In this document: one piece after another, positions 38,425 through 51,880 of the stretch
How positions within the stretch are numbered: the stretch's first letter is position 1
Layout of the letters: each line of letters opens with the position of its first letter
NCBI GenBank assembly: GCA_000499405.2
Contig: HG738140.1
Location: 7,529,560-7,593,559 of the forward strand
Length of the DNA stretch: 64,000 nucleotides
Origin: Onchocerca volvulus
Taxonomy: Eukaryota; Nematoda; Chromadorea; Rhabditida; Onchocercidae
Reading direction: 5' to 3'
Position numbers and translations under genes: made by a program
The notes under the pieces: model-generated
The model's database searches: none
What the model was told of the DNA's origin: nothing
The model's input: only the letters and a program-made list of their open reading frames with translations

Positions 38425-41108
38425 CTGTTTATAGAAAATCTTAGCAGTTCTCCCATTTCTCAGGCATCATAGATTTGTTTTATATGGCATATTTTAAGAT
38501 TTTTATTTGTATATTTTGATTCGTCTTTTCAACTGAATATTCTTTTAGGTTTTTCTTTTCTGTCAAGAGCAGTATTCTTTTTTTTGGAGTTCTTGGAGGA
38601 TTTCTTGAAACTTTTCTGAGTTAATGAGGATTTTCTTTGAGTATTTCGGATTGTAAATAAACCAGGAAAAATTCTTTATTTTTCTGAAATTTAAGTGGCA
38701 ATTTTTGTTATGAAATGTTATTGTTTTCATGCCATCGGTTGTGTTGAAAGTATTCATTTCATACTTTTTGTAGTATTTCTGCAAACATTGTGCTATCTTT
38801 AGCCTTTCATTCCTTGAATTTTCAATTTGACGATTTTATGCTTTCTTCATCGCTTTATTTTCAATACGCGTTTGTGGTCTTAATACTGCAGTTAAAGTTG
38901 AATTTTGTTGAATTTTTTTGTAATTTGATTCACGTCCCATAAAAACTTGATACTCATGTGTAGGAGCAATTTATGTGAAAAAAAAAAAAAAAATCTTTGG
39001 GATTGTTATTTTCAATATTAAGGATGATCTATTCACTATGATTTTGAATGAAAATTAGTTGTAATCCATTGATTATTGGCGCAAATCCACTTATTAAAGG
39101 TTTTAGAACAAAAAATTTATTATATCTTATTTCATCTGATATTTATGCACAGACCGTTTACGGTGATTAATTGGAAGACGAAAATAAAAGAAGCGATGGA
39201 AGAAAGAATAAGTCGTCAATTGGATATGAGGAAATGCAAAGTTGAATTTTGTAATTTGATTTAGTTCTTATACACTAAGACCGATTTGATGCCAAATTTT
39301 AAAAAAGTCATCGAAAATTAAAATCATTTCTTGATAAATTCCAAACAATGACAATTATTGGTTAAATTGATCACTGAATTGTTATATTACATATGGGAAC
39401 TGTGAAGTAATGTCTCTTAGAAATTTAATTGGTAATTGTTGTTCATACTGTATTTTTGTATTTGTGGAGTTCATTAAAGTAAAGCAGTTAACATTTCGTC
39501 AATCTTAATGCAGATTATTTCATCAGTTTCACTTCACTAAAAGAAACTTATTTTTCTTTGTTTATTATCTTTACTATCGCCTACATTCTTATGCTTAATT
39601 TTCATGATTCCAATTTTTCGATCACATAAATTACTTGTACCAAAAATCTGGAATACCCAGTCCAACAAATCTTAAATAAAAATTCAATGCTTGAAAAAGT
39701 GGAATGAAGTGGAAATATGTTCTTTTTAATCATATCCTCGCACTTGTCATAGAAGAATCTTCTCTGCTGAATGTTTATCTCAATTCTTTCTGAAAATTAG
39801 GATTTCTACGATTTTACATCGTAACGTACTAGAATGCTTAAATTATTTTTATTTATTTAGCCAAACAAGAAAAGTCTAAAAATATGGTTTTGTTGTTAAA
39901 ACATCACTGAAATGGTTCAGTTTATAGCAATCACTATCTGTTTCGTAGGTTTTGGTACTTCTTGTTCCCAGCACCAACAAACAAATTGGTCAATTTCAAT
40001 TTTCTGATGAAAACGTCAATTTCAATTACATGACCAATTTTTTGGCTTCAAAATGTTGGAATTTAGTTGAATAGATACCAATTTTGCAGTCTATTTGTTC
40101 AATTTGCAAGTTGTATCTTTTCTTTTTATAATTGGGAATTATTTTAACAAATTAGTATGAAAACAGTTTCTAATGTTAGCGATCATATTTTCTATGATGA
40201 AAAGAAAACATGGGCGAAGTATTTTTTTCTGCCCCGAACGAACTGATGATTTTTGTCTTTGATCTTGATGATGACGTATCATCAACAGAGGGTGGAGTAT
40301 GTCGACAATGAATTGCAATTATTCTTCGTTACCGTAACCAGCAAACTTCTTGATCACTCCTCTATGTTAAAATAGATTCCCATTTGTTGATTGATTCACA
40401 TAATCACAGTACTGAAAATAGTTCAAAATTAAATTAAAAAATGAATTTTATTTTTAATTTAGTTTCTGATTATTTTGTACAAACTCAATCCTTGCCGTTA
40501 TTGTTTCTCAACCCAAATCAATATGCATTATGTGCATTCCATCGCAATGTCGCAACATCCTTTGAAGACTTCCGCAATGATTAACTATTGCAAATTATCA
40601 TATTCATCTCAAATTGAAGTTTCCTAAAAAAAAGAAAAAAATTGTGGAAAATTTTACGGCCCACAACTTTTGGAATGGTTCTTCAAGAATTTTATTTGTT
40701 GCACGTATGCAGTAGAATCCTATCATTTTTAGGTATTTGTTTAGCGTTTCAACTGAAGTGTAGGTTTTTGAAGAAAGTTATGAAGTTTTGACATTATAAG
40801 TGCCGCGGAATCGTTCCATACTAATAATAATTAGTAATAATAATAATTAATTATATTATTCACTGAGTTATGGTACTACATCTCTTCCAAAGGTTTGCCT
40901 CAATATGTGGCCATAATTTCGCCGTTGTCATTTAGTCGCTAGCATTGCCTTCTTATTATTTCGGAATGTCTTTCTTCATTTAAGATTATTGGATTTCTTT
41001 TCTGAAATCCATTTTTAATTTAATTTTTGACTGCTTGTAATACTATTATCATATAATTTCTAAAATAATTTGAAATTCAAATATATCAGCACACCAACTT
41101 TTTCGACG
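38425..41108. other. Intergenic; contains the Pol I exon copy, otherwise unexplained
   Basis: About 2.7 kb between the Pol I stop and the HORMA gene. 39515-40010 is an inverted partial duplicate of the Pol I gene (separate entry). Around 40195-40330 the minus strand stays open for about 44 codons with a Ser/Asp-rich composition, but no splice partner was found. The remainder is AT-rich with no supported exon. Confidence 0.55.
39515..40010 (-). pseudogene. Inverted partial duplicate of Pol I exon 26 and its intron
   Basis: Read on the minus strand this matches the plus strand of about 34306-34815, that is exon 26 (34319-34388) and most of the following intron, with scattered mismatches and small gaps (roughly three quarters alike by eye). 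The exon-like part (about 39951-40005) keeps the acceptor CAG and KLKL, but a 4-nt loss within the Glu-rich stretch shifts the frame, and the donor GTAATA has become ATAGTG. Exons 25 and 27 are not present. It is therefore a non-functional fragment lying 1.1 kb past the parent stop, antisense to it. Confidence 0.85.
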
Positions 41109-44100
41109 ATGAGCGAAGATAGAATCGAGATGAAATCGGTATGTAATTTCTTGTTAGCATGTTTCTTAAAAATATTTGTTCTTTCTATGTTTCATTCTGT
41201 ACTTATGCGTACACATGAAATTGTTGGAATTGTTTCAACTTTAACATTTATTATTCTTAATTCATGTTTTGTTGCCGTTAGATTTCCCACTATTCTTTTC
41301 CTCGCTTCATATGAGATAGTAAAATAATATTAGATGTTTTGTTTAGGCATTTCCGTTGTTAAATTTTTGAATTAGAACTTTTCCCTTTTATTGGTTACCA
41401 TATTTTTTAATTTGAAGTTATTTTTATTTTTATTCTAAAGCCTTTAACTTCCCATCCATTACTTCAGTGCTGGAAAGATCGAGAGATGAAGCTTTTTCCA
41501 TCATCGTTAGATAGTCGCTCTTCAATTCTTTTCATGAAGAGATTTTTTTTCATTATCGTATCAGAAATCATCAAAAAACGCTTGCTGATTTCAACTTCAA
41601 TCTTCAAAGAAATCATAATTGATGGTAAGTGATAGTTAAACATTTATTTTAAAACTGCATAAATTAATCGAAATGTTTAAAAAACGAAGTTTGTTAGTTT
41701 GAAATTGTGGTGACAAGCCGGAGTTTTCAAGTTCTTTAATAAAATTTGAACCGTTTTTCTAACCAAAGTTTCGAAATGTTATTGAAGGCTTGAAGTGTTG
41801 CATTGTCACTGAAGACACAGAGATAGGCAAAAAATTATCTGCACTTCTTTATGCCGTCTCGGAAGCTATTGAGAAGCATTATGTAAGTTAGCAAATATTA
41901 AAATACTCTTTTCTGCTTGTTGAGTACAATTTAGAATCTTATTAGGAATTATGTGTGTTCTTTGTCAACAATAATTATCTGCATTAATTTGCAGGCATAT
42001 GATATTTTTTCTCAAACTTTTTTATTATATTTGGCTCGCGTTAAAAAGCTCTTTTAAGGATATTCCACTCAGTTAGTGGCCATTATCAGATTTTTATTTT
42101 CAATCAGAATCTTAAGATTAAAAAATTAGACATACGGTATTTGTTTTAGTTGCGTGATTTCTTTATTTTGATTTCAACTGAAGAAGCCGATAATCTAGAT
42201 GAAGTAATTGAAGTATATACTCTTACTTTCACTTATGCCGGCGGTGGTGGATTGCTTCTTCGTAGGTAAGTCAAAACTAGTCCATCTCTTGCTTTCATTG
42301 ATACTTTTCTCAAGAAATTTGTTCTAAATAATTCTTTGTATAGTTTCAAAATTGTTCGCCACTAGAAATTCTTTTGTTAATTTCTGTCTGTTCCTCTCGC
42401 TGGTCGACTATTATTTCTTAAATAAATGGTGATTCAAGAACAACAGACTTTCAAAACATTTCTGGAAGAATTTCTGAGAATTTTCTGGAAGCTGCAAGAA
42501 TCCAAGTCTTTTATTTTATGGCAATTATTTCATGAAGTCTTAACAATGTCAGTTTTTTTTTCTGAAAATCAGTTTCTGGAAATGAGATATCTGACTTGTA
42601 GTCGTATTTTACTTCGTATTCATATTGTCAGATTAGTCGAATTTAAAACCAACTATTATAATAATTATAGTCCATCTCACGAAATTGTACTATCGTGTGA
42701 GAATGTTACTGAGCTACGAAGGGAAGTTACTGGATTACTACAGCGCTTGGATGTTCTCATGAATGTACTATCGCCAGTTCCTCAAAGCGCTTTTCCGTAT
42801 TTCAAACTTACCTATTATGCAGGTTTCCATATTTTGCAGTATACTTTTGCATATTTTAATAACGAAATTATTAGTTTAAAATTCAGTATTAGTGTCTAAA
42901 AGTTTTGTGTACTTTTTTTTTCAATCTTTTTTCCTTCAATGACAAAAAGTCATTACAATGGCTTGTATGAATAGCAACTCCATACTGGATACCCACCATC
43001 GCTACTGATAAAAAAAAGTCAAATTATTGGAATTTGTTTTATCCGAATGTAAAGGAAACTTATCATCCGCAGTTTATAAGCATCGATTGACACAGTTGCT
43101 AAAAAGAAATCTTTATAATATGAAACTTTTTTTTTCTAATTTTATTTTACAAAACTTTAGACACTCCAAATAATTATGAACCAGCTGGTTTCAAATCATC
43201 ATCAACTACATATCGCTTCAAGAAATTGACTTTCATTTCAAAAATATTGGCTGGCGCTTTCAATACAAAGTTCGAAGGGTAATATTTATTATCAAGAACC
43301 CAAGTTGAAGTAAATTTGAAAAATAGAAGTATTATTAGGGTATAAATTTAACTATTAATTTCATCATCAAAAATTTTGGATTTAAAGTTTCAAGGGGTAG
43401 AAGATGAAATGTTTAACTCTTCATTTTGTTTTTTTTTTTTTTTTTTGAAAAAAGTGAAAATCATTATTTCAGTTGATGCATTTGTCAGATTTGTGGTCCC
43501 ACTTCGTTTCAAAATTATTGCATAATGAAAACTTGTTTTGACAGAATAGGTAGATAAGATGAAAGTTGACAAAAAACAGTTTTTACTTTTTTTAGCTGTT
43601 TTTTTTAGCTGTTTTTATTTTTTTTAGCTGTTCCGTGTATCTGGAATCCTCTTTCTTTGGAAGCACAAATGAGCAACACGAACAGAGTATATCAGTTGTA
43701 AAGGATGAGCTGCAAGTAAGCTCCCAGAATATCAGATCAAATATCCTTTTAAAATAATAATTAGCAAATATCTACCAACATCAAATAATTTCATAAAATC
43801 CCTTCGATAACTGATGTTAATTATTGATAGTGCTCTTATCCAAGTATAGCTTCTTCTCATTAGGAATTCCAGGCGTGTTTTATCATTCTCTTTAAGCCAG
43901 GTAACCTAGGTGATAACCTAGGTGATAAATTCGAAATGTTAAATAATAAGATTATATGTTGTAATGAGCTGCTGTTTAAAGTTTTCTTGGCACTCGCTCT
44001 GATTAGTAAAGGCACTGCTATTCCATTTTAAAGGAGACATTTCTATATTCCGACAACTCTTGGATTATCTAGTCATTCAGCAAAGCGTTTTTCTATGATA

Positions 44101-46759
44101 AAATAATTATATGTTGGAAATGCTAAACACAGAAATCTCAAAAAAAAAAAAAAAAATTCACAGTGCGCTATAAGAATATTCTTATTTTTTACCTGGTATG
44201 GTTGTTAATAATTCAGATAGACGACCGCAGATGATCCTCTACTCAGTGAAAAAAAAATTAAGTTAATGTTTTCTAATATATTTCTTTAAATAACTCCGAG
44301 CAAAGTAGCGTGTTTCATTTTCTCCAATTTTTAAAGTTTTCAAGAAAAAAAAAGAAGGCTTTAGAAATTGGAAAAAATAAAACATCCTACTGAACTCATA
44401 AGACATATAATTTATCCATGTTCACATTCGGCAGAATGCTTCATCTTCCTTAAGCTAATACAAATGATTTCTGGCTTATCTGCAGCGTCAAATCAATCGA
44501 AATTTTTTGGAACTTCATACTGCTATTATTCTGTTCAGAAACAACAGCTTTGATAAGTTTGTTTTTCATTAAATAAACTTTTACAGATGTTCAAAAGGAA
44601 AACCGACGAGACCCCGATAGCTAGACCGAAGAAGGACAGAGTGATCGTTTGTGATTTTAAAATACTTTGCTTTTGCAAATTCAATTCATTCATGGCTTGT
44701 ATACAAACTACATTTATAATTTTATGTCATAATTTCAAGTTTCAGAAGTTGAAGAAGACGAATTATAGTGGAAAAACAAAAGAAAAAATGAGTGAGGTCA
44801 ATATTAAACTGAATTGCTGACATTGAAAAACTCCTAACAACAACAGTAATACATTTTTTTAAGGAATGTAATTAACAATAACGCATCTTAAATACTTGAT
44901 GATCAGGATCAGGATTATTCCAGAAAATCATAAAAGAAGATGAAGATAACAGTTCAAACTCAATACGTTTGCGCATTTCTTCACCAGGTGCACAGATGAA
45001 AGCTACGGCCGATGCTCCAAAAGAAAATAGTGATGAGATCATTGAATCGATGCGAGCTTCCCTAGTAGAAGAAAATTCATCAAACGGCATCTTTTTTCTT
45101 ATTTTTATTATGACTTAATCGCCGTATATATATGAAAATGATATCCTTATAGAAACTGTGCTTGTATTGTGCATTAGATTTGTTTTCAACACAAATAAAA
45201 TTTAAGAAAATCTGAAGAAATTAATGATTCGTTTTACTATTTTGAGATAAGTTCAATAAATAAATCTGTTGATTGATTTTACTTTTAATTTTGTTTTCGT
45301 CATAGAATCTGATGAAGCAGAGAAAATCATTTCAAGCTGTATGGAAGCTGTAGCCGGTACCACAAATTTGCAGAAGAATGATTTCAGCCCTGAATATTCC
45401 GGAGGTAACTTGCTTTCCTGAATCTTTGAATTGAATATGATTTTTGCACAATGAATTTGTCGTTATTAGTTATTATTTTTGTTCTTTGTTTTTGAGTTTG
45501 GTCTATTATATTTTGAGTTTTGTTTTGAATGTGTTACTGAGATTTTAGATGGTATCAATTAACAAGAAAAAAAATAATAAGAATAATTTAAATATAATAG
45601 AAATCACTTTTCCGCATCCTTCAATTTGACTCTAAGTGAAATTTTTTGGTGAAGTTATTCCTTAACCGGAAGTTTCGTAAAGCGGATAAATCTAACAGGG
45701 TAAAAACTGATGGAATTTATCAAATGTCCGGAAATGCTGTAAGGTATTTAAAGATGGATTACATCAGTCAGCACTAAAAAGTTTTTCTTTATTTTCTATT
45801 TCCTCACTTTATTTTCCTACTTGTTTTGTTTTATGCGTAGACAGCGAAGGGGTCCCGGAAAGTTCGGGACAGTTCGCAACGTTCGGGTCCCCGAGTGGTC
45901 CCTACATAAATTCACCGCATACGGATTCTACTTTTTGTAAGTTGATAGAAAAGATTTTTTGTTGAATATTTTACTTTTCTGTTTGATTCCATCACTAAAG
46001 CACCTGCATCCATACGTGGCTGTCCAGCACAGAAGGCTTTTTAAGTTTTAAATAAGTTTTTGGCACTTAGTTCTTGTCATTCATTCACTTATTCTTTCTG
46101 GCACTTCGAAATTCACTTATTCTTTCTAGCACTTCGAAAATTACAAATTTTTAGCAAAATTATATTTTTATCTTTATTCTTTCAAATTTAGCTTTACCGA
46201 CAGTTGCGGAACTTGTTGACCGCGGATCCAACATTAAGAAAGATTCAAGCATCAGAAGTCCATCGCCCGGAATCAATATCAGTGCCGGGTCAGATACTAC
46301 AAGGTAAGCCAGTCTATTCGGATTCTCTGTTTTAACATTCTCTTTCAGTAATATTTTGGATGAAAAATTAATTTTAGGGAATTACTCATGCAAGGCAGTT
46401 CGAAAGTTGAGACACTGACCAATACTGAACCAAAGGCAAAGAAAATGAAAATTAGTCGTTCAAAACTTGACTATTATACGGTAATTTATTTCAAATATAT
46501 ATTTAAAAATTTACATCTATATCCTCATTTCCATTGGCATTGATATTTTATCATCATATAGATTCAAAATTGAGTATTTACTGCATTCCTGTTTCTCAAT
46601 TCGTTGCATTACCCATTGCGGAGTCACCAAAACTACTGTAAAAGCTTTTGCCGTTATAATTTTTTTTTGAAAGATTAGATGAAAAAAAAAAGTTTGATGA
46701 CAGAAGTAAACAAAAAAGTAAGGCAGAAGGTAAAGATGAGGAATATAAAATTTAGGTAA
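41109..46759 (+). CDS. HORMA-domain protein, meiotic chromosome axis type (HIM-3/HTP-like)
   Basis: Likely a meiotic axis protein that controls pairing, synapsis and crossover choice by binding closure motifs. Exons: 41109-41138, 41468-41624, 41788-41882, 42150-42265, 42671-42822, 43161-43278, 43628-43715, 44587-44640, 44746-44796, 44924-45029, 45306-45404, 45841-45936, 46192-46303, 46378-46480, 46679-46759; about 485 aa with all phases consistent. The HORMA domain fills about residues 15-245: SILFMKRFFFIIVSEIIKKR, FKEIIIDGLKC, IEVYTLTFTYAGGG, LSPVPQSAFPYFKLTYYA and the safety-belt-like NNYEPAGFKSS. The rest is hydrophilic, rich in Ser, Glu and Lys, and ends in a very basic tail (QKVKMRNIKFR). 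The donor of exon 10 is a choice: GTGATG at 45030 fits the next exon's phase, while GTAGAA at 45065 does not. The last exon is less certain than the HORMA part. Which nematode paralog this is cannot be told. Confidence 0.85.
43591..43627 (+). repeat. Triplicated 3' splice site before HORMA exon 7
   Basis: The motif TTTTAGCTGTT occurs three times, with AG ending at 43595, 43608 and 43627. The last is used in the model because only it keeps the reading frame; the spacings of 13 and 19 nt are not multiples of three. It looks like local duplication of the acceptor and the first exon bases. Confidence 0.75.
46083..46138. repeat. 28-bp tandem duplication in a HORMA intron
   Basis: Two adjacent copies (46083-46110 and 46111-46138) differing at one base (CTGGC against CTAGC). 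They lie in the intron before the exon starting at 46192. Short, no clear function. Confidence 0.9.
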
Positions 46760-48599
46760 ATAAATTTTCCAAAAAAACTACTTGAAAGCACCAAATTTCA
46801 TCCTAACAAAAATCTCTTAAGAATACTACTGCAAAGAATGTTGTTTCCCAAAATTTTTCTTAAAGAATATGATTCAAAAAAGTTTGTGATATTTTTCTAA
46901 AAAAATCATGAATGGTGATTATCATCAAGCAAATACTAAAATTAAAATTTTCGCCTGAATCCAAGTACTTCTTTTAAGATCAGTTAAAAGTTCCATGAAA
47001 GTTTCGATTTTCTTTTAAGTATATTTTGCAGAAATAAACTTTGATAAAAGAAGAATTTATTTGGGGAAGATTAGATGATATATTAATAATTCAACGCTTG
47101 AGAAGATTGAGAAGTACTCGAAGTAAATTTCAAGATTAAAGGATTGATTTCAAATGGATTTTTGATTTTCATTACTGACAGATTTCTTGATTTTATTGGA
47201 AAATGTTAATATTTCTATTATTTACTCGACCATTTTTTGTGTACATTTCCCCTTCCTGAAATTTAATGTACTTTTCTCACATTCTTTGCGGGCTGTGTTT
47301 CTGGCTTCTTAGAGGGCCACATGTTAACGAAAGAGGTGTTCCATTTTAAAGTACATAAAGTTTGGAAATTTGTTGGAGATCGCGAATATTTGATTGTCTA
47401 ATTTTCAAATTTTCTTGTGATAATGGGAATTTCAGTCGTCGGATATGTATTAACTTTTATGTATCTCTTACAACCCTACAGCTTCCATAAATGTTATCAT
47501 TATTTTTGGCTTTTTATAATATTTACTTCAATTTTACTTTTGTTCAAAAACTCATTATATGATAAAATATCAAGTTTTTCTCTGCTTGTCTGTGCAAGCA
47601 CATTACGATTGCATCTTTCCGTTTTGCTGTTTAACTTAATAATATCCAAAAGAACATATGTTGTGTTTTAACTTTTTCGTTCTTTTTTTTTTCTTTTTTT
47701 TTTCGTGGTGTTAGTCTGTTGCCTGTCATAAAGTGAATTTAAAAATTTTTATTGTTCGTTAATTCAAGTTGTTTTGTAAATTGTGGCAATAAAACTTGTG
47801 TTTGCTTTTTCCAGTTTCTTATTTGCATTAGTTTTATTTCAAAGATTCAGATTTGGCAGCGTTCGATTGCTTCTGGGTTAAATACAGATATATATAAAAA
47901 GATTAATAAGAGGACTATTTGAGAAATGATTATTGTGAAAGATAGTGTAAATTTAAATGAGGAGAGAGAAAATTGCTTTTATTAAGAAAGATTTGCACAA
48001 TTTAATTTGAGATATAAGAAATTCTACTGGAAAAATTTTTTGATGTGACTTTGGCCATTATTTTAGAACATCTGAAATATCTTGAACTTTAACTTGTACT
48101 TTGAGTTTTTTCTGATGAAATTAGATTCTTTATGAAATATAAAGGTGAAGTAAGAATGTCACCAAATAATAACCAAATAGCATTTATTAGAAAAGTCAGT
48201 TTTTATAATTTTTTTAGCAATGCATTGATGCGCTGAGAGAGAAATTTATTAATGATCTGGAATCAGTGTATTAGGAGAATGATTATGTAGAAAAAGCAAT
48301 ATTTTGAAATATTCTGTAGGTTTATAATAAAGTTTTAATATTGTAATATATGATTTCTGTTTTATCTATGTATAATTTTAGTTCATGATAATTATTAGTC
48401 TTCGAGTTCGATGCCAAACGCGCTTATGGATGATCTGTGTAGTAGACCATATCTCTAAATAAAAGTCAAAGTATGGATGTGTTCGAAGCATTAATCTTAA
48501 TATTTCGATTGCTAATTAAACTTTGTTTCTAACGCTTTATCTATGTATGAAACTTTTTTTTTTTTTTTTCAATGATATACTTGTAGGGATTGATTAGGA
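46760..48599. other. Intergenic between HORMA and glucokinase genes
   Basis: About 1.8 kb. Holds the HORMA 3' UTR (an AATAAA-like string overlaps the stop region at about 46758-46765) and the presumed glucokinase promoter. The open frame 47417-47671 is Phe/Leu/Ile-rich, typical of chance reading of AT-rich DNA, and is not supported as a gene. Confidence 0.6.
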
Positions 48600-51500
48600 A
48601 TGAAAGTGCTGCTGTGGAATGCACCGTACAATTATATACTCCATTTGTCGTTAGTTTTTGCCGTGGTACCATGGTTGTACAGCTATTTCAATGAACAACA
48701 TCGGAAACAGTCTTATTCAGTGGAGCAAACTGTAATGCAAGCATGGGATAAAGTGATTACTCAGCCGACAGTACTTTTTCGGAAGGTAGTAATCGGGTTT
48801 GTTTTTAGCTTCTTGAATTTTATCTAATTATCTTCATGTTATTTTGAAATATTTTAAAGCGGTGATTCTAGATTTCGAATATTTGTTGTACATGATGGTT
48901 CAAGATTTCTCCCTGAACAAATCATTCTTTAGTTTCATTTTAATTCGTGAGTAGTATTTATTTGAAAATGACCTTCTTTACCTTCAGTTGTCGTACTTTT
49001 TACCATAAATCTATGAAGTTTTCAGGATTAACTGCAACGTTGATATGATTATTACTGGAACAAGTTTATTGGAACGCTTAAATGTTACTTCTACCCAACG
49101 CCAAGATCACGAAGTTGTCACATTTTATTAATTTTCCATATATTTTTAATTTGAACGACCAGTGTTTGGTGTACTAAGCTGTCTTATTTTACATTTTAAT
49201 AAATTGTAATTTTCCTCCATAAGTTTTGGGAAATATGCATGAATAAAATATTCTTTCTAGGTACATAACTAAACAATGTAAATTTTTTAGTTTGAAGTGA
49301 AATTGTTTTCAGGTGATTAACAATGCTAAAGACTTGTATGAATCTTTTGCTTACTTCTTTTCGCGAGGGGCTGCAGCCGAAAGGTGATTTTCTGGTTAAA
49401 CTTAGCGAAATTAGTTGTTTAAGTTATTATTATTGTTGTATTAAAATCAGTGAGATCTCTTGAAATTGATCTTTTTCAATTGAAATACTATTCTAGACAT
49501 GTATCAGATCCGAAAATGTTTCAAGCACTTGTGCAGTTCGCCAGTGAACCTCGTCATCGACCTCATCATTACATCGGTGGGAATGCGGCTTTAATAGCCC
49601 AAAAAATAGCTACTTCTTTTCCAAAAACCACTGTAAGTCATACATATTAACGTTTTCCTAAAATAATGAATTATATGTAACTGTTTTTTTGTTTATAAAG
49701 TACTTTAATGGTCTGAAATTGTGGTATTCATTCCATCTCTTCTAACTTATCTGAATGAATTTGACAGACAAGAAAATCAGTTTTCTTTGGATTCCTACCA
49801 CTCTTTTACTTTTTTAGGCATATTTGGTTGGGCCTATTGGACCACGAAGTCAGGTCTTACTTCATCCATCAATAGTTCGTACGAATTCGACTCGTATTGT
49901 AAAAGATGAGTTACATGTCATTATAGAATACAAACAAGGTGAAATTCTTGATGAATATGTAGCACCAGCTTCATCACGTTTCATTACTTCGCATGATCAA
50001 TACAGGTATGTTTTAAAGATTCAAACAAAACTTTGATTTGTTGAAAAGTTTTATCTTTTTGAGTCAGTTCCCGAGGAATTGTCGAGAAATTCCGGAAATC
50101 TATTCTTTATTTGTCTTGTTTTATCTGCGGTCGTAATTTTCTTCACGCAAAATATAATTATAATTTAGTGGCAGTGCTGTTGTGATTGAAATGTTTTTCA
50201 AAGCGATAAATCAATTTAGTCCTGATCTGATCATTTTAGCTGGTGTTCATTTATTACAAAATCAGGTTAGTTTGTTTGGTTTGATCAATTTCACAAAATA
50301 CCTTGAGATTTCATGTTTAATTAATTTCTTTCCTGTATTTACCTTCTCTTTTAACATATATTTTGGTTATTGTAGAATAAAGAAATGCGAATGGAGAAAC
50401 TTCGCTTGATTAAACGAAGTTTGTTACAAATAGAACATAATATTCCTATTCATTTCCAAGTTGGAAATGTCGGTAATCCTGATCATGTTGCTGAATTGCT
50501 TAATAGAGTTCGTTTTTTCTTTTTTTATTTAAAAGTTCAATCACGACTATAAACTTTATTTGTTACTCATTTTCGCGAACAGTTTGTTTCTTAACGTATC
50601 ATTTCGTTTTAAATTGATGCTAGTATTATTAATAAACATATCTATTTATGTAAATTTTAAAGATGCCACATATAATGAACATATACTTAATATTAGTAGT
50701 TATTCACTTAGTTTCACATCCATCATTGTATGCTACAGCTCATGAAGTATGCTGATTTTATAGTATCTCGTTCCTGCTCAGATGTCATGAATTTATTTTC
50801 TTTGTATTTTAAAGAACATTAAAAGTTTAGCTAGAATGATTATTTGGTTGTGTTCAGATCGTACCTCATGTTGATTCGTTGGGTTTGAACGAACAGGGGC
50901 TAGCATTGCTCTCTAATGTTGGTAATGGACCGTATACAAATCTTTATCCTACTTTTCCTGGTGCGATACACGTGCACAAGGTATATTTTAATGATTTAAG
51001 CAGCTATATAATTGAAGTTGCAGGATTACATTTCATAAATAAAAATCTAAATCAGTGTTGAAAACTCATCTGAATTTTGATTAAAGGTGGTCGAAATGCT
51101 ATACTGGTTGATCACGAAATTTGGTCATGATAGTAGTGATCCAGAATCGAAAAATTATAAATATAGACTATCCAGAATACACTTCCATTCCTTAACTTTT
51201 CATCTAATGGTAAGTTTTCGATAGTTATTATTTATTATTTATTTTATCAGTGTTCATTAACTTTGGAATATATGTTAAATTTCACTATGCTCCAAAATCT
51301 GTAAACTCTAATATATCTCAGCTTTCCGACAATTTCAATTTAAAGACAAATCTGATGCCCGTTTCATAAGGAGCTTTGAATTATATGCAAATGTTTTGAA
51401 GGTTTATAAAGGAGCAGACTGGTCGAATTTAGCTGCTGGGCTAGTAGCAGGTGCTAAAGTTGCAGCTCTTCAGTCCTGTAAAATTGCAAATGATTTCGAT

Positions 51501-51880
51501 ACGGATAATTTGGAGCTACGAATATCGAAAACTCATTTACTTGACAAAGAAATCGGGAAGCAATATGTCTTCGAACCGCAGAGGTATTTTTTATATCTGA
51601 TTCTACAGATTCAGAAGTAAAGTTTTGGAAAATGCACATCATCTATTTTTAGATTTATTTACTTTTGGGTATCCTATCAGCTTTTTATTGAATATTTGAT
51701 AAATAAAACTAACCAGTTTTGAATTCCAGGCCTTTAGCTTCGTGGATACGTAATGACGTTATATTTATTTATACTCCAGCGCTAATATGCAAATTCCCAA
51801 CCAGAACAGTTGGTATTGGCGATTCTGTCTCAACTGCTGGACTTATATACTCTCAGTTTTATCGCTTTTCTTCTTGGTAA
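48600..51880 (+). CDS. ADP-dependent glucokinase (ADPGK)
   Basis: Phosphorylates glucose to glucose-6-phosphate using ADP; in animals the enzyme is ER-associated. Exons: 48600-48785, 49313-49383, 49497-49632, 49818-50005, 50169-50265, 50376-50507, 50858-50980, 51087-51209, 51402-51583, 51730-51880; 462 aa with all phases consistent. An N-terminal hydrophobic segment (about residues 10-28, YILHLSLVFAVVPWLYSYF) fits a signal anchor. Family features: SRGAAAERHVSD, HYIGGNAALIAQKIA (substrate-side glycine motif), LVGPIGPRSQ, DLIILAGVHLLQ, HFQVGNVGNPD, SLGLNEQGL, and the ribokinase-fold anion-hole/catalytic motif TVGIGDSVSTAG with Asp near residue 444. All key motifs are present, so it should be active. 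Acceptor AG at 48586 precedes the ATG by 13 nt. The next gene starts 493 nt downstream on the same strand. Confidence 0.95.

Noticed and set aside
47417..47671. Hydrophobic plus-strand frame resembling a membrane protein
   Set aside because: Phe/Leu/Ile/Ser-rich reading of T-rich DNA with no splice partners; such frames are common in this composition.
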